This document shows positions 53,807 to 63,229 of a stretch of 64,000 bases of DNA, piece by piece. The translations under genes and the position numbers were made by a program. Position 1 is the stretch's first letter; every line of letters begins with the position of its first letter. Source of the stretch: Bacteroidales bacterium (GTDB lineage: Bacteria > Bacteroidota > Bacteroidia > Bacteroidales > UBA932); NCBI GenBank assembly GCA_017427885.1, contig JAFRRW010000005.1, forward strand, positions 1 through 64,000, read 5' to 3'. A model generated the notes under the pieces. The model did no database searches. It was not told the origin of the DNA and worked only from the letters and a program-made list of their open reading frames with translations.

Positions 53807-55606
53807 TCATTCTTCTAGTTTCTCTATGAGTCTCCCCCATTCCTCGGTCATCGCGTCAATATTCCTCTTGTCTTCGAGGTAGGTGGTGGTAAGTGCGATA
53901 ATATCGTCATTCTCACCGGGATTTGCAAGGATTTGCTCTATTTTCTTCATGTCCTCCTCATACCGGGCTATCTCCTTTTCGAGGAATGAAAGCTGGGACC
54001 GGAGTTTCCTCTCCTCCCTTGCGGCCTCCTTCATCCTGTAGAAATCCCTCCTTGCGTCCGATTTGGCCGATGCCGGTGCAGATTCAACCGCCGGCGCAAC
54101 AGGACTGTCCTGCCTCTCAAGGTCCCTCAGACTCGCAATGCGCTTTTTCTGAAGGAATTCCGATACGCTTCCAAGGTATTCCTTCACCTTTCCGCCCTTG
54201 AATTCATAAAGCTTGTCAACCAGCCCGTCCAGGAATTCCCTGTCGTGGGAAACGACGATCAGGGTGCCGTCGAACTCCTTCAGTGCCTGTTTCAGGATAT
54301 CCTTGGACCTGATGTCCATATGGTTCGTAGGCTCGTCGAGGGCCAGTACGTTGTGGCTCCTGAGCATCAGCCTGGCCATCCCCAGCCTTGCCCTCTCACC
54401 GCCGCTCAGGACGGAGACCCTCTTGTCTATATCGTCCCCGCGGAAAAGGAAGCGGGCCAGCAAGTCCCTCAGCCTGGGTCTCAGTTCCGCCGGGCACGCC
54501 CTTTCGACAGTGCTCTTCACCGTCTCTTTAGGATCGAGGATATCCTCTTGATTCTGAGCATAATAACCCAGATCCACATTATATCCTACCCGGGACTCCC
54601 CTTCCATCGGCGGGAGTTCCCCGGTAATCACCCTCATCATCGTGGTCTTGCCCTCACCATTCCTTCCGACAAAGGCGACCTTCTCTCCCCTCCTGATCTC
54701 CATTTCCGCACCGGAGAACACGACCTTCCCGGGATACCCGGCCTTCAGGCCTACGGCCTTGTAAACGACATCCCCGCTTCTCGCCGCCGGAGGGAACTTC
54801 ACGTTCAGGGCGGAATTGTCCGTCTCGTCCACCTCGATCAGCTCCAGTTTCGACAGGGCCTTGATGCGGCTCTGGACCTGGTTGCTCTTGGTGGGCTTGT
54901 AGCGGAAGGTCCGGATGAATTCCTCCGTCTTCGCTATCATCTTCTGCTGGTTCTCGTAGGCGGCTGTCTGCTGGGCCATCCTCTCCCTGCGGAGTTCCTC
55001 GTAACGGGAGAACGGAACCTTGTAGTCGTATATGCGTCCGAGCATCACCTCGACCGTCCGGGTGGTAACATTGTCCAGGAACCTCCTGTCGTGCGACACC
55101 ACCAGCACGGCCCCGCGGTAGGACTTCAGATAGTCCTCGAACCACTCGATAGATTCTATGTCAAGATGATTGGTAGGCTCATCAAGAAGAAGGAGGGAGG
55201 GCTTCGCAATGAGGATCCTGGCCAGTTCCATCCTCATATTCCATCCCTGGGAGAAGGTCTCGGCGGGACGGGTCAATTCTTCCTGGAGGAAGCCCAGGCC
55301 TGTCAGTATCTTCTCGGCCTCGCCCGGGCCGGCGTCGGGACAGGAATCCTTCACCTCGTCCAGGACGGATTTCCCCCTGTGAAGAACCATGATCTGCGGA
55401 AGATAGCCTATGGTCTGCTCCCTGGGCATCTCGATTTTACCTTCGTCTGGTTTCTCCAGGCCGGCGATCAACTTCATTATCGTGCTCTTCCCCGCCCCGT
55501 TCTTGCCCACGAGGCCGATCTTCTCCCCGTCGGAAATGTGGAAGGAAATGCCGTTCAGCAGGGGTTCCCCGCCAAAAGATACTGTAACGTTGTTGATGCT
55601 GACCAT
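53807..55606 (-). CDS. ABC-F family ATPase
   Basis: A soluble protein with two ABC cassettes on one chain that acts on the ribosome (translation or antibiotic protection), not in transport. Walker A GLVGKNGAGKST and AFVGRNGEGKTT, signatures FSQGWNMRMELARI and LSGGERARLGMARL, Walker B LLLLDEPTNHLD and VLALDEPTNHMD. The linker between cassettes (about residues 190-270) and a charged C-terminal coiled coil (about 520-599, EERKLRSQLSFLEKEIARYE) are Uup/YheS-like. 599 aa. Confidence 0.92.
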   Translation of the reverse strand: MVSINNVTVSFGGEPLLNGISFHISDGEKIGLVGKNGAGKSTIMKLIAGLEKPDEGKIEMPREQTIGYLPQIMVLHRGKSVLDEVKDSCPDAGPGEAEKILTGLGFLQEELTRPAETFSQGWNMRMELARILIAKPSLLLLDEPTNHLDIESIEWFEDYLKSYRGAVLVVSHDRRFLDNVTTRTVEVMLGRIYDYKVPFSRYEELRRERMAQQTAAYENQQKMIAKTEEFIRTFRYKPTKSNQVQSRIKALSKLELIEVDETDNSALNVKFPPAARSGDVVYKAVGLKAGYPGKVVFSGAEMEIRRGEKVAFVGRNGEGKTTMMRVITGELPPMEGESRVGYNVDLGYYAQNQEDILDPKETVKSTVERACPAELRPRLRDLLARFLFRGDDIDKRVSVLSGGERARLGMARLMLRSHNVLALDEPTNHMDIRSKDILKQALKEFDGTLIVVSHDREFLDGLVDKLYEFKGGKVKEYLGSVSEFLQKKRIASLRDLERQDSPVAPAVESAPASAKSDARRDFYRMKEAAREERKLRSQLSFLEKEIARYEEDMKKIEQILANPGENDDIIALTTTYLEDKRNIDAMTEEWGRLIEKLEE

Positions 55607-55609
55607 CCC

Positions 55610-56017
55610 CTACCTGTCCGCCTTCTCCATCAGGGAGAGGAACTTTTCCGGACAGCGCATCGGCCTGCCCGTGGCAGAGTCGAGAAAGCCAAGGGTGACG
55701 GTCCCTTCACAGCAGAGTTCGTCCCTCTGGTTGAAAATCTTCTGGTTGACGACGAGTTTCGCCATAGGAAGATCGGCGATTTCCGCGGTTATCCTGAGGG
55801 TGTCTCCAGAAAGGGCCGGCCTGTGGAACCTGAGTTGGGCGTTAACGAGGGGGAAGGTGAGGCCGTCCGCCTGGCACTGTTCGATGCTGTATCCCCAGGA
55901 GGCGATCATCTCGTCCCTGGCGCATTCGAAATATCTGAGATAGTTGCTGTGGTGAACTATCCCCATAGGGTCGCATTCATAGTAGCGGACCTTCAACGTG
56001 GTCTCGTAACTGATCAT
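55610..56017 (-). CDS. acyl-CoA thioesterase, YbgC/4HBT hot-dog family
   Basis: A hot-dog fold thioesterase of 135 aa. The catalytic block is VRYYECDPMGIVHHSNYLRY, with Asp16 as the acidic residue. Typical substrates are short acyl-CoA or acyl-ACP; the exact one is unknown. It overlaps valS by 4 bases and precedes the ABC-F gene by 3, so it is inside an operon with translation factors. Confidence 0.9.
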   Translation of the reverse strand: MISYETTLKVRYYECDPMGIVHHSNYLRYFECARDEMIASWGYSIEQCQADGLTFPLVNAQLRFHRPALSGDTLRITAEIADLPMAKLVVNQKIFNQRDELCCEGTVTLGFLDSATGRPMRCPEKFLSLMEKADR

Positions 56018-58653
56018 TTCGAGAGGGATGCTATCGTTTTTTCAAGGGCCTCGATGCGGCTGAGGGCGTCGGCTTCCTTCTTCCTCTCCCCGGCGATGAC
56101 CGCCTCGGGGGCGTGGGCGACGAAACCGGCATTGCCCAGTTTGCGGCGGACTCCCTCGAGGAAAGATTTCTGCCTGGCGAGTTCCGCCTCGAGACGGCCA
56201 AGTTCCTCAGATGAGTCGACAAGGCCCGACAGTGGCACGCTGCACTGGACGGTACCGACGATAAAGCTGCTTGCAGGGCCCTCGGGCACCTTTTCAAGCA
56301 GTTCCACGTTGGCCAGTTTCTCCAGCACGGGATTGAGTTCGGGAACGGTCTTGCCCTCAAGATGCAGGCCGAGGGTCTGCTTCGGAGGTATCTGCTTCTG
56401 GGCCCTGATACCCCTGACGCCGATGACGGCGCCCTGGGTGATGTCGAAACCGGCGAGGAATTTCCTGTCGATCTCTCCTGCCTTGGGAGTGGGTTGGAAC
56501 ATTATGGTCTCCCCTTCCTTGCGGGGAGCCATCGCCTGCCAGAGTTCCTCGGTGATGAAAGGCATCACCGGATGGATGAGCCTGAGAAGTTTGTCGAAGA
56601 AAGTGACCGTGGCGTCGAGGGTGGCCCTGTCTATGGATTCGCCCCATACCGGTTTCACAATCTCAAGATACCAGCTGCAGTAGGAGTCCCAGAAGAGCCT
56701 GTAAATGGCCATAAGGGCATCGGAAATGCGGAATTTGGAGTAATTGTCCTCGACTTCCGCAATGGTGCGGGAAAGGAGGTTGTCGAACCATTTCACCGCG
56801 GACCGGCAGGCCTCGCTCTGTGGAGCGCCCTCATCGACGGACCACCCGGAGACCAGCCTCCACGAATTCCATATCTTGCCGCAGAAATTCCTTCCCTGCT
56901 CCACCATGCTTTCGTCGTAGAATATGTCGTTGCCCGCCGACGAGCAAAGGAGCATTCCTATGCGGACCGCGTCTGCACCGTATTTGGCTACGAGGTCGAG
57001 GGGATCCGGAGAATTGCCGAGCTGCTTGGACATCTTCCTACCCAGCTTGTCGCGGACGATTCCGGTCAGGTAAACGTTACGGAACGGGACGTCGGACATG
57101 AACACGTCTCCGGCCATTATCATCCTCGCCACCCAGAAGAACAGGATGTCCGGTCCGGTCACGAGGTCGTTGGTGGGATAATAGTATGCCAGGTCGGGAT
57201 TGGATTCCCGCTCGGGATGGCCGGGTTTCTCGGGATCGAATACGGAAATGGGCCAGAGCCAGGAGGAGAACCAGGTGTCGAGGACGTCGGGGTCCTGGCG
57301 GAGATCTTCCGCCTTGATGGCGGGATCGAGCTCCCTGGCGGCCTCGAGGGCCTTTTCGGCATCGCTTTCCACGACGAACCTTCCGTCGGGTAGGTACCAG
57401 GCGGGAATCTGCTGTCCCCACCAGAGCTGGCGGCTGATGCACCAGTCACGGACGTTCTCCATCCAGTGCCTGTAGGTGTTCCTGTATTTGTCGGGAATGA
57501 GCTTCACATTTCCGCTTTCAACGGCTTCAAGGGCATTCTTCGACAGTTCACCCATCTTGAGGAACCACTGGGTGGAAAGCATAGGCTCTATGGCCGCGTT
57601 CGTCCTTTCCGAATAGCCCACCGGCGAAGAATAATCCTCGATATGGTCGAGGTTGCCGGCCGCCTCGAGAAGGCCCACGACGTCTTTCTGGGCCTGGAAG
57701 CGGTCCTCTCCCACCAGGACGACGGCCTCCTCGGTCAGTTTCCCGCGGTCGTCGATCACGCTGATGATGGGAAGGTTGTGACGGAGTCCGATCTCGTAGT
57801 CGTGAGGATCGTGTGCGGGCGTGACCTTGAGGCAGCCCGTACCGAAATCAATGCTCACGTAGTCGTCCTCGATGACTGGGATCTCCCTGCCCACGAGGGG
57901 CACGAGGACCTTCTTGCCGCGAAGCCAGAGATAGCGTTCGTCATTCGGATTCACGCTGACCGCGGCGTCGGCCATTATGGTCTCGGGACGTGTGGTTGCG
58001 ACGGTAAGGTACTTGTCGGTAGGATGACCCTCCCCGTCGGAAACAAAGTAGCGGACATAATACAGATGTCTCTTGGTATCCTTGTAAACCACTTCCTCGT
58101 CGCTGACGGCGGTGTGGCCCTCGGGATCCCAGTTAACCATCCTAACTCCCCTGTAAATCAGGCCCTTCTTGTAGAAATACACGAAGGTTTCGGTCACGGC
58201 CTTGGAGAGGTCGGGGTCCATCGTGAAGCGGGTGCGGTCCCAGTCGCAGGAAGCCCCGAGCTTGCGGAGCTGGAGCAGGATCTTGTTGCCGTGCTCCTCC
58301 TTCCACGCCCAGGCGTGCCTGAGGAATTCCTCACGGCTGATGTCCTCCTTGGATATTCCCATACCCTTGAGTTTCGCCACCACCTTGTTCTCGGTGGCAA
58401 TCGAGGCGTGGTCGGTGCCGGGCACCCAGCAGGCGTTCTTGCCGTCCATCCTGGCCTTGCGTATCAGGACGTCGTTCAGGGTGTTGTTGAGCACGTGCCC
58501 CATATGAAGGATTCCCGTCACGTTGGGCGGGGGTATGACTATCGTATAGGGTTCCCTGCCGTCCGGCTCGGAATGGAAGAATCTGTTCTCCAGCCACCAG
58601 GCATACCACTTGTCCTCGACTTTCGAGGGATCGTACTTTATGCTAAGTTCCAT
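56014..58653 (-). CDS. valS: valyl-tRNA synthetase
   Basis: Charges tRNA-Val. Class I signature HMGH at residues 50-53 after PPPNVTGIL, KMSKQ at 540-544 (usual KMSKS), an inserted editing domain (about 190-330) and a C-terminal coiled-coil arm (ELGRLEAELARQKSFLEGVR). 879 aa from the ATG at 58653; a GTG at 58662 in frame is less likely. It heads an operon with thioesterase, ABC-F, GIN protein and M19 peptidase. Confidence 0.96.
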   Translation of the reverse strand: MELSIKYDPSKVEDKWYAWWLENRFFHSEPDGREPYTIVIPPPNVTGILHMGHVLNNTLNDVLIRKARMDGKNACWVPGTDHASIATENKVVAKLKGMGISKEDISREEFLRHAWAWKEEHGNKILLQLRKLGASCDWDRTRFTMDPDLSKAVTETFVYFYKKGLIYRGVRMVNWDPEGHTAVSDEEVVYKDTKRHLYYVRYFVSDGEGHPTDKYLTVATTRPETIMADAAVSVNPNDERYLWLRGKKVLVPLVGREIPVIEDDYVSIDFGTGCLKVTPAHDPHDYEIGLRHNLPIISVIDDRGKLTEEAVVLVGEDRFQAQKDVVGLLEAAGNLDHIEDYSSPVGYSERTNAAIEPMLSTQWFLKMGELSKNALEAVESGNVKLIPDKYRNTYRHWMENVRDWCISRQLWWGQQIPAWYLPDGRFVVESDAEKALEAARELDPAIKAEDLRQDPDVLDTWFSSWLWPISVFDPEKPGHPERESNPDLAYYYPTNDLVTGPDILFFWVARMIMAGDVFMSDVPFRNVYLTGIVRDKLGRKMSKQLGNSPDPLDLVAKYGADAVRIGMLLCSSAGNDIFYDESMVEQGRNFCGKIWNSWRLVSGWSVDEGAPQSEACRSAVKWFDNLLSRTIAEVEDNYSKFRISDALMAIYRLFWDSYCSWYLEIVKPVWGESIDRATLDATVTFFDKLLRLIHPVMPFITEELWQAMAPRKEGETIMFQPTPKAGEIDRKFLAGFDITQGAVIGVRGIRAQKQIPPKQTLGLHLEGKTVPELNPVLEKLANVELLEKVPEGPASSFIVGTVQCSVPLSGLVDSSEELGRLEAELARQKSFLEGVRRKLGNAGFVAHAPEAVIAGERKKEADALSRIEALEKTIASLSK

Positions 58654-58696
58654 AATGTTCACAAATCAGTCGCGGCTTAGGCTCCGCCACGGCTTG

Positions 58697-58704
58697 CAAA
58701 TATA
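58697..58704 (-). promoter_or_regulatory. -7 promoter element of the valS operon
   Basis: The minus strand reads TATATTTG, about 44 bases before the valS ATG. No T-box-like structure is visible in the short leader. Confidence 0.6.
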
Positions 58705-58728
58705 GCGATTTTTGCTAATTTTGCCTTA

Positions 58729-58736
58729 TATATTTG
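58729..58736 (+). promoter_or_regulatory. -7 promoter element of the DUF3467-kdsC operon
   Basis: TATATTTG, 22 bases before the ATG at 58758. It is divergent to the valS promoter, 25 bases away. Confidence 0.6.
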
Positions 58737-58757
58737 CCTTATATAAATATCACCAAT

Positions 58758-59087
58758 ATGGAAGAGAATAACAAGAAACAGCTCAACCTGGAGATAAAGC
58801 CCGAGATAGCCAAGGGCACATACTCCAACCTTGCCATTATAACCCACTCACGTTCAGAGTTCATCATCGATTTCGCAAGCATTCTCCCCGGACTTTCCAA
58901 GCCCGAGATTTCAAGCCGGGTGATAATGACTCCCGAACACGCCAAGAGGCTTCTCAACGCCCTGATGGACAACATAACCAAATTCGAGTCCCAGTTCGGC
59001 TTCATAGATATGGGAAATCCTTCCGGCAAGGGAACCTTCAATCTCGGCGACCTTCCCGACTTCAACCCCGGCGGACCGAAATCATAG
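58758..59087 (+). CDS. DUF3467 protein
   Basis: A small cytoplasmic protein of 109 aa. The core SNLAIITHSRSEFIIDFASI and RVIMTPEHAKRLLNALMDNI define the DUF3467 family common in Bacteroidota; function unknown. The frame begins 24 bases earlier with a TTG that overlaps the promoter box, so the ATG at 58758 is chosen. It is 3 bases ahead of kdsC. Confidence 0.85.
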   Translation: MEENNKKQLNLEIKPEIAKGTYSNLAIITHSRSEFIIDFASILPGLSKPEISSRVIMTPEHAKRLLNALMDNITKFESQFGFIDMGNPSGKGTFNLGDLPDFNPGGPKS

Positions 59088-59090
59088 GTT

Positions 59091-59618
59091 ATGGAGCCTG
59101 ATCTTTCCAAAATCAAGGCTTTCGCCTTCGACGTCGACGGCGTGATGACGGACGGAGGCATCTTCTGCGACCTCCAGGGCAACCTATACCGCACCTACGA
59201 TGCAAAGGACGGCTTTGCGATACGGATGGCCGTGATGAACGGCTATCCCGTCGGCGTGATCACCGGAGGGCGTTCGTCCAGCATACGGGAGAGGTTCAAG
59301 ACCAGCGGCGTGAAGCCCGAAGACGTCTATCTGGGCTCCCGCGACAAAATCAGGGATTTCGACGATTTCTGCTCCAGGCACGGCCTGAAACGCGAGGAGG
59401 TGGCGTTCTTCGGTGACGACATCCCCGACGTGGAAGTCCTGCTGGCCGCAGGCATCGGGGTGGCTCCCGCCGATGCCGCCCCCCAGGCGAAGGAGGCCGC
59501 AGACTACGTATCCCCTCTTCCCGGAGGGAAGGGCTGCGTCCGGGAATTCTTCGAAAAGGCGATGACGGCGGCCGGAAGGTGGAACTACAAGACGGACGTT
59601 TACAAGAAACTTTTCTAG
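59091..59618 (+). CDS. kdsC: KdsC-type 3-deoxy-D-manno-octulosonate 8-phosphate phosphatase (HAD)
   Basis: Removes phosphate from KDO-8-phosphate on the way to the lipopolysaccharide core sugar KDO. A compact HAD phosphatase of 175 aa without cap domain: nucleophile Asp14 and Asp16 in FDVDGVMTDG, Thr/Gly of VITGG, Lys of KPEDVYLGSRDK region, and GDDIPDVE. A relative acting on a different sugar phosphate is possible. It is followed by maf after 2 bases. Confidence 0.9.
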   Translation: MEPDLSKIKAFAFDVDGVMTDGGIFCDLQGNLYRTYDAKDGFAIRMAVMNGYPVGVITGGRSSSIRERFKTSGVKPEDVYLGSRDKIRDFDDFCSRHGLKREEVAFFGDDIPDVEVLLAAGIGVAPADAAPQAKEAADYVSPLPGGKGCVREFFEKAMTAAGRWNYKTDVYKKLF

Positions 59619-59620
59619 GT

Positions 59621-60214
59621 ATGGTGGACCTGAACGGATGGAAGGTTATACTCGGCAGCGGCTCTCCTAGAAGGAGAGAGTTGATGGAAAGCCTGGACAT
59701 TGATTTCATGGTAGATACCGACACGGACTTCAAGGAATCCTTCAATGTTCACCATCCTGACGGATTCGTCCCGGAAAGGATGTCGGAAGGCAAGTCCCAC
59801 GGCTTCCACCGCCCCCTCGCGGACGACGAGATCCTCATCACCGCCGACACGATGGTCTTCTGCGGGGACGAGATGATGGGCAAGCCCCGGGACAGGAAGG
59901 ATGCCGTGAGGATGCTCAGGGATCTCTCCGGCCGGGAGCACCAGGTCATCACCGCCGTAACCATCCGGACAGCCACAAGGGAAAAGAGTTTTTCCGACCT
60001 GACGAGGGTGTGGTTCAAGGAACTGTCCGACAGTGAAATCAACTATTACATAAACAATTACAAACCCTTCGACAAGGCCGGGGCCTACGGCTGCCAGGAA
60101 TGGATCGGCGCCGTGGGAATCTCCCGGATTGAGGGCTCCTTCTACAACGTGGTGGGCTTTCCGGTCCACCGGGTATGGGAGGAACTGATGGAATTCATAA
60201 AACCGGACCATTAA
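59621..60214 (+). CDS. maf: Maf-family nucleoside triphosphate pyrophosphatase
   Basis: Hydrolyses non-canonical or modified nucleoside triphosphates (dTTP/UTP type in many members). N-terminal signature LGSGSPRRREL (residues 11-21), then ITADTMVFC and GKPRDRKDAVRML in the middle and EWIGAVGISRIEGSFYNVVG near the end. 197 aa. The frame starts 42 bases upstream inside kdsC; the ATG at 59621 directly follows the kdsC stop. Confidence 0.93.
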   Translation: MVDLNGWKVILGSGSPRRRELMESLDIDFMVDTDTDFKESFNVHHPDGFVPERMSEGKSHGFHRPLADDEILITADTMVFCGDEMMGKPRDRKDAVRMLRDLSGREHQVITAVTIRTATREKSFSDLTRVWFKELSDSEINYYINNYKPFDKAGAYGCQEWIGAVGISRIEGSFYNVVGFPVHRVWEELMEFIKPDH

Positions 60215-60225
60215 ACCAATTACAT

Positions 60226-61350
60226 ATGGGCAACACGAAAGAAAGGCTGGCATCGCTCGACGTCCTCAGGGGAATAGACATGTTCTTCCTGGTGTTTCTC
60301 GAGCCATTCTGCAGGTCATTGCTGAGAGCGGCCGTCCCGAATCCTGAAACCACCTGGCTGTGGCGCCTCTTCGACCACATTCCCTGGCACGGCTTCTGTT
60401 TCTGGGATATGATAATGCCCCTCTTCATGTTCATGTCGGGCATCACCATTCCTTTCGCCCTCGCCAAATACAGGAACCGAGAGGCCCCGATGGGCAAATT
60501 CTGGCTCAGGATAGCCAAGAGGTTCGTCCTCCTTTTCATCCTCGGGGCGATGGTGCAGGGCAACCTGCTGGATTTCGACATCCACACCCTCTGCATGTAT
60601 TCCAACACCCTGCAGGCAATCGCGGTCGGCTACGTCGTGGCGGCGATCCTTTACGTATTCACATCCGTCAGGTTCCAGATCGGGGCCGCGGCCTTCCTCC
60701 TGGCTGGCTTCGCTGCCGTCGTGGCTATTTTCGGAGGGAACAGTTACGAGATCGGCAACAACCTGGTCGAGGCCATAGACAACAACCTGCTCGGGCATTT
60801 CCGCGATGCCGTCTCCTGGGAGAACGGGCAATACATATTCAGTCCGGATTACCATTACACGTGGATCCTCAGTTCGATGAACTTCGCAGTCACAGCGATG
60901 CTGGGCTGCTTCACCGGAATGGTGCTCCGCGGCGAAAAATGGTCTTCCGGCAAGAAGGTGCGCTTCCTGCTCATCTGGGGCGCGGCCATGGTCGTAGCAG
61001 CCCTGCTCCTCGACCCGGTGCTCCCCATCATCAAGCACATCTGGAGCAGTTCGATGGTGCTGATTGCCGGCGGTTTCTCCGTCCTGGCGATGGCCGTGAC
61101 CTATTACCTGGTGGACGTCAAGAAGTTAAACAAGGGGCTCGACTGGCTGAAATACTACGGAATGAACGCCATCGTCGCCTACTGCGTCTTCCATCTCGTG
61201 AATTTCTCCTCCATGCCCCAGTCCCTCCTTTACGGTACGGCCCAGTGGCTCGGCAGCTTCTACCCCTTCATCATCACACTCTGTTGTCTGCTCATCCAGT
61301 TTCTGATCCTCCGTTACCTCTATAGGAACAAGATCTACATCAGAGTATAA
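60226..61350 (+). CDS. DUF5009/HGSNAT-like membrane acyltransferase
   Basis: An integral membrane protein of 374 aa with about ten helices. The start LASLDVLRGIDMFFLVFLEP and the loop MIMPLFMFMSGITIPFALAK are those of the DUF5009 family, related to heparan-alpha-glucosaminide N-acetyltransferase (NagX-like), which acetylates amino sugars across the inner membrane. Here the exact sugar is unknown. It precedes a GH109-type lipoprotein by 16 bases, so a shared amino-sugar role is a reasonable guess. Confidence 0.82.
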   Translation: MGNTKERLASLDVLRGIDMFFLVFLEPFCRSLLRAAVPNPETTWLWRLFDHIPWHGFCFWDMIMPLFMFMSGITIPFALAKYRNREAPMGKFWLRIAKRFVLLFILGAMVQGNLLDFDIHTLCMYSNTLQAIAVGYVVAAILYVFTSVRFQIGAAAFLLAGFAAVVAIFGGNSYEIGNNLVEAIDNNLLGHFRDAVSWENGQYIFSPDYHYTWILSSMNFAVTAMLGCFTGMVLRGEKWSSGKKVRFLLIWGAAMVVAALLLDPVLPIIKHIWSSSMVLIAGGFSVLAMAVTYYLVDVKKLNKGLDWLKYYGMNAIVAYCVFHLVNFSSMPQSLLYGTAQWLGSFYPFIITLCCLLIQFLILRYLYRNKIYIRV

Positions 61351-61366
61351 TTCAATTAATTACGAT

Positions 61367-62917
61367 ATGAAAAGATTCTTCACCATCATCTCGGCGGCCG
61401 CCCTGCTGGCACTGATGCTGTCCTCCGGCTGCTGCAAATCCGCAAAATGGCAGACCGGAGATTACAGCTGGCCGTACAAAATCGAGAACGGGACCATCGT
61501 CACCCTGGTTCCGGAACGGCCCGCAGGCCAGGAAAGCGCCCTCGGTCTCATCGCCCCGAAGGTACCGGTCGTGCGCGTCGGTTTCGTAGGCATCCGCAAC
61601 CGCGGAGCTGGGGCGATAGACCGCTGGACTTACATAGAAGGCACGCAGATCGTCGCCCTGTGCGACTATGAGGAGAGCGTAGCGAAAGAGCGTCAGAACA
61701 TTCTGAAAAGGGCCGACCTCCCCCCTGCCGCCCTCTACTGGGGTCCCGAAGGCTACAAGGAACTCTGCGAAAGGGATGACATAGACCTCGTATATATCGC
61801 CACGGACTGGAAGCATCACTTCCCCATCGCGAAATACGCCCTGGAGCACGGCAAGCACGTTGTGAGCGAGGTCCCCGCCGCCCTCACCCTCGACGAGATA
61901 TGGCAGCTCATCAACCTGGCAGAATCCAAGAGGCTCCACTGCATGATGCTGGAGAACTGCTGCTACGACTTCTTCGAGCTCAACTCCCTCAACATGGCCC
62001 AGCAGGGCGTCTTCGGCGAGATCCTGCGCGTGGAAGGAGCATATATCCACAATCTCACAAGTCTCTGGGGAGGATACTGGAAGGAAGATCCCAACAGCGT
62101 GATGGACTGGAGGATAGATTATAACCTCAAACACCGGGGCGACATCTACCCTACCCACGGTCTCGGCCCCGTCGCCCAGGTCCTGAACATCCATCGCGGA
62201 GACAGGATGAAGACCCTCGTCGCAATGGACACTAAGGCCGTGAACGGTCCCAAATGGGTGTCCGAGCAGACCGGAGAGCCTTGCGAAGGCTTCAGGAACG
62301 GAGAGAACACCACCACCCTGATCCGCACCGAGAACGAAAAGGTCATCGAGATCCAGCACGAGGTCACCTCTCCCCGCCCCTACAACCGTCTCTACCAGCT
62401 TGACGGAACCAAGGGTTTCGCGAACAAATATCCTGTATCGTTCTATGCCCTGGAAAAGGAGCAGTTCGAATCCCTCGGACTCAAGTCCGACAAATCCTTC
62501 GGCCACGACGACTTCCTTCCCGTCGAGGAGAGGGCGGCCCTCGAAGCCAAATACAGGCACCCGATCGTGACCAAGTACGAAGAGGTGGCCAAGAAGGTAG
62601 GAGGACACGGCGGAATGGACTTCATAATGGACTGCCGACTGGTTTATTGCCTTCAGCACGGACTTCCCCTGGACATGGACGTCTATGACCTTGCGGAGTG
62701 GTGCTGCCTCGCCGAACTCGGAGCGATGTCGATGGACCTTGGCAACCTGCCGGTAGCGGTTCCCGACTTCACCCGTGGAAACTGGGACAGGCAGCAGGGC
62801 TTCAGGCACGCCTTCGCCTCACCTGAGGAGGAGGCTGCCGCAGAGAAGGCCTCGGCGGAATTTACGGCAAAATTAAAGGAGGAAGGCCGCGCATACTGGG
62901 CCGGACCAGCGAAATAA
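61367..62917 (+). CDS. Gfo/Idh/MocA-type lipoprotein, glycoside hydrolase family 109-like
   Basis: An NAD-dependent oxidoreductase fold that is used for glycoside hydrolysis (alpha-N-acetylgalactosaminidase in characterised GH109). A lipobox (SSGC, Cys22) after a signal segment puts it on the outside of a membrane. The NAD-binding VRVGFVGIRNRG (about 70-80), EVPAALTLDE, THGLGPVAQVL and GGMDFIMDCRLVYC are the family marks. 516 aa. Substrate in this organism (mucin, blood-group-A-like glycan or other) is open. Last gene before a strong terminator. Confidence 0.86.
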   Translation: MKRFFTIISAAALLALMLSSGCCKSAKWQTGDYSWPYKIENGTIVTLVPERPAGQESALGLIAPKVPVVRVGFVGIRNRGAGAIDRWTYIEGTQIVALCDYEESVAKERQNILKRADLPPAALYWGPEGYKELCERDDIDLVYIATDWKHHFPIAKYALEHGKHVVSEVPAALTLDEIWQLINLAESKRLHCMMLENCCYDFFELNSLNMAQQGVFGEILRVEGAYIHNLTSLWGGYWKEDPNSVMDWRIDYNLKHRGDIYPTHGLGPVAQVLNIHRGDRMKTLVAMDTKAVNGPKWVSEQTGEPCEGFRNGENTTTLIRTENEKVIEIQHEVTSPRPYNRLYQLDGTKGFANKYPVSFYALEKEQFESLGLKSDKSFGHDDFLPVEERAALEAKYRHPIVTKYEEVAKKVGGHGGMDFIMDCRLVYCLQHGLPLDMDVYDLAEWCCLAELGAMSMDLGNLPVAVPDFTRGNWDRQQGFRHAFASPEEEAAAEKASAEFTAKLKEEGRAYWAGPAK

Positions 62918-62938
62918 ACCCCTGATTCCGGAAAACAC

Positions 62939-62972
62939 ACAGCCTCCCGTCTCCGGACAGGAGGCTGTTTTT
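62939..62972 (+). terminator. intrinsic terminator of the DUF3467-kdsC-maf-DUF5009-GH109 operon
   Basis: ACAGCCTCC (62939-62947) pairs perfectly with GGAGGCTGT (62960-62968) over a 12-base loop, followed by TTTTTATT. It lies 22 bases after the GH109 stop. Confidence 0.85.
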
Positions 62973-63162
62973 ATTCATATTGTCAGATCATACCTGCCGG
63001 CAGTTTCAATTCATAACAATTAAACTATTTTAATTGATTTGCCTGTTTCGTATTATGGCTCAGAACCGACAAGAGACGGGGCTTGGCGATAGGCTATCAT
63101 ATTATGCAACAACCATTAGTAATTATTTAACTTGTTGATTTAGTGTGGTTTATCTGAAAATC

Positions 63163-63176
63163 TCTAAAATTTTAGA
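63163..63176. repeat. 14-bp perfect palindrome upstream of the guaA leader promoter
   Basis: TCTAAAATTTTAGA, 18 bases before the -33 box. It may bind a regulator (for example of purine synthesis) or simply reflect AT-rich DNA. Confidence 0.35.
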
Positions 63177-63193
63177 AAAATTTGTAAAATAAA

Positions 63194-63224
63194 TTTGCTA
63201 TTTTAAATTTTAGTTGTACCTTTG
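63194..63224 (+). promoter_or_regulatory. strong consensus promoter upstream of guaA
   Basis: TTTG at 63194-63197, spacer of exactly 19 bases, TACCTTTG at 63217-63224. This is the best promoter in the window. The start would be near 63230. Confidence 0.8.
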
Positions 63225-63229
63225 CATCG

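Noticed and set aside
53807-56683. Very long plus-strand open frame (54245-56683) across the ABC-F and thioesterase genes
   Set aside because: It is antisense to well-supported genes on the minus strand and has no recognisable domain or start signal.
61352-62809. 485-residue minus-strand open frame opposite the GH109-like gene
   Set aside because: The plus-strand protein has a lipobox and clear family motifs; the minus frame is its shadow.
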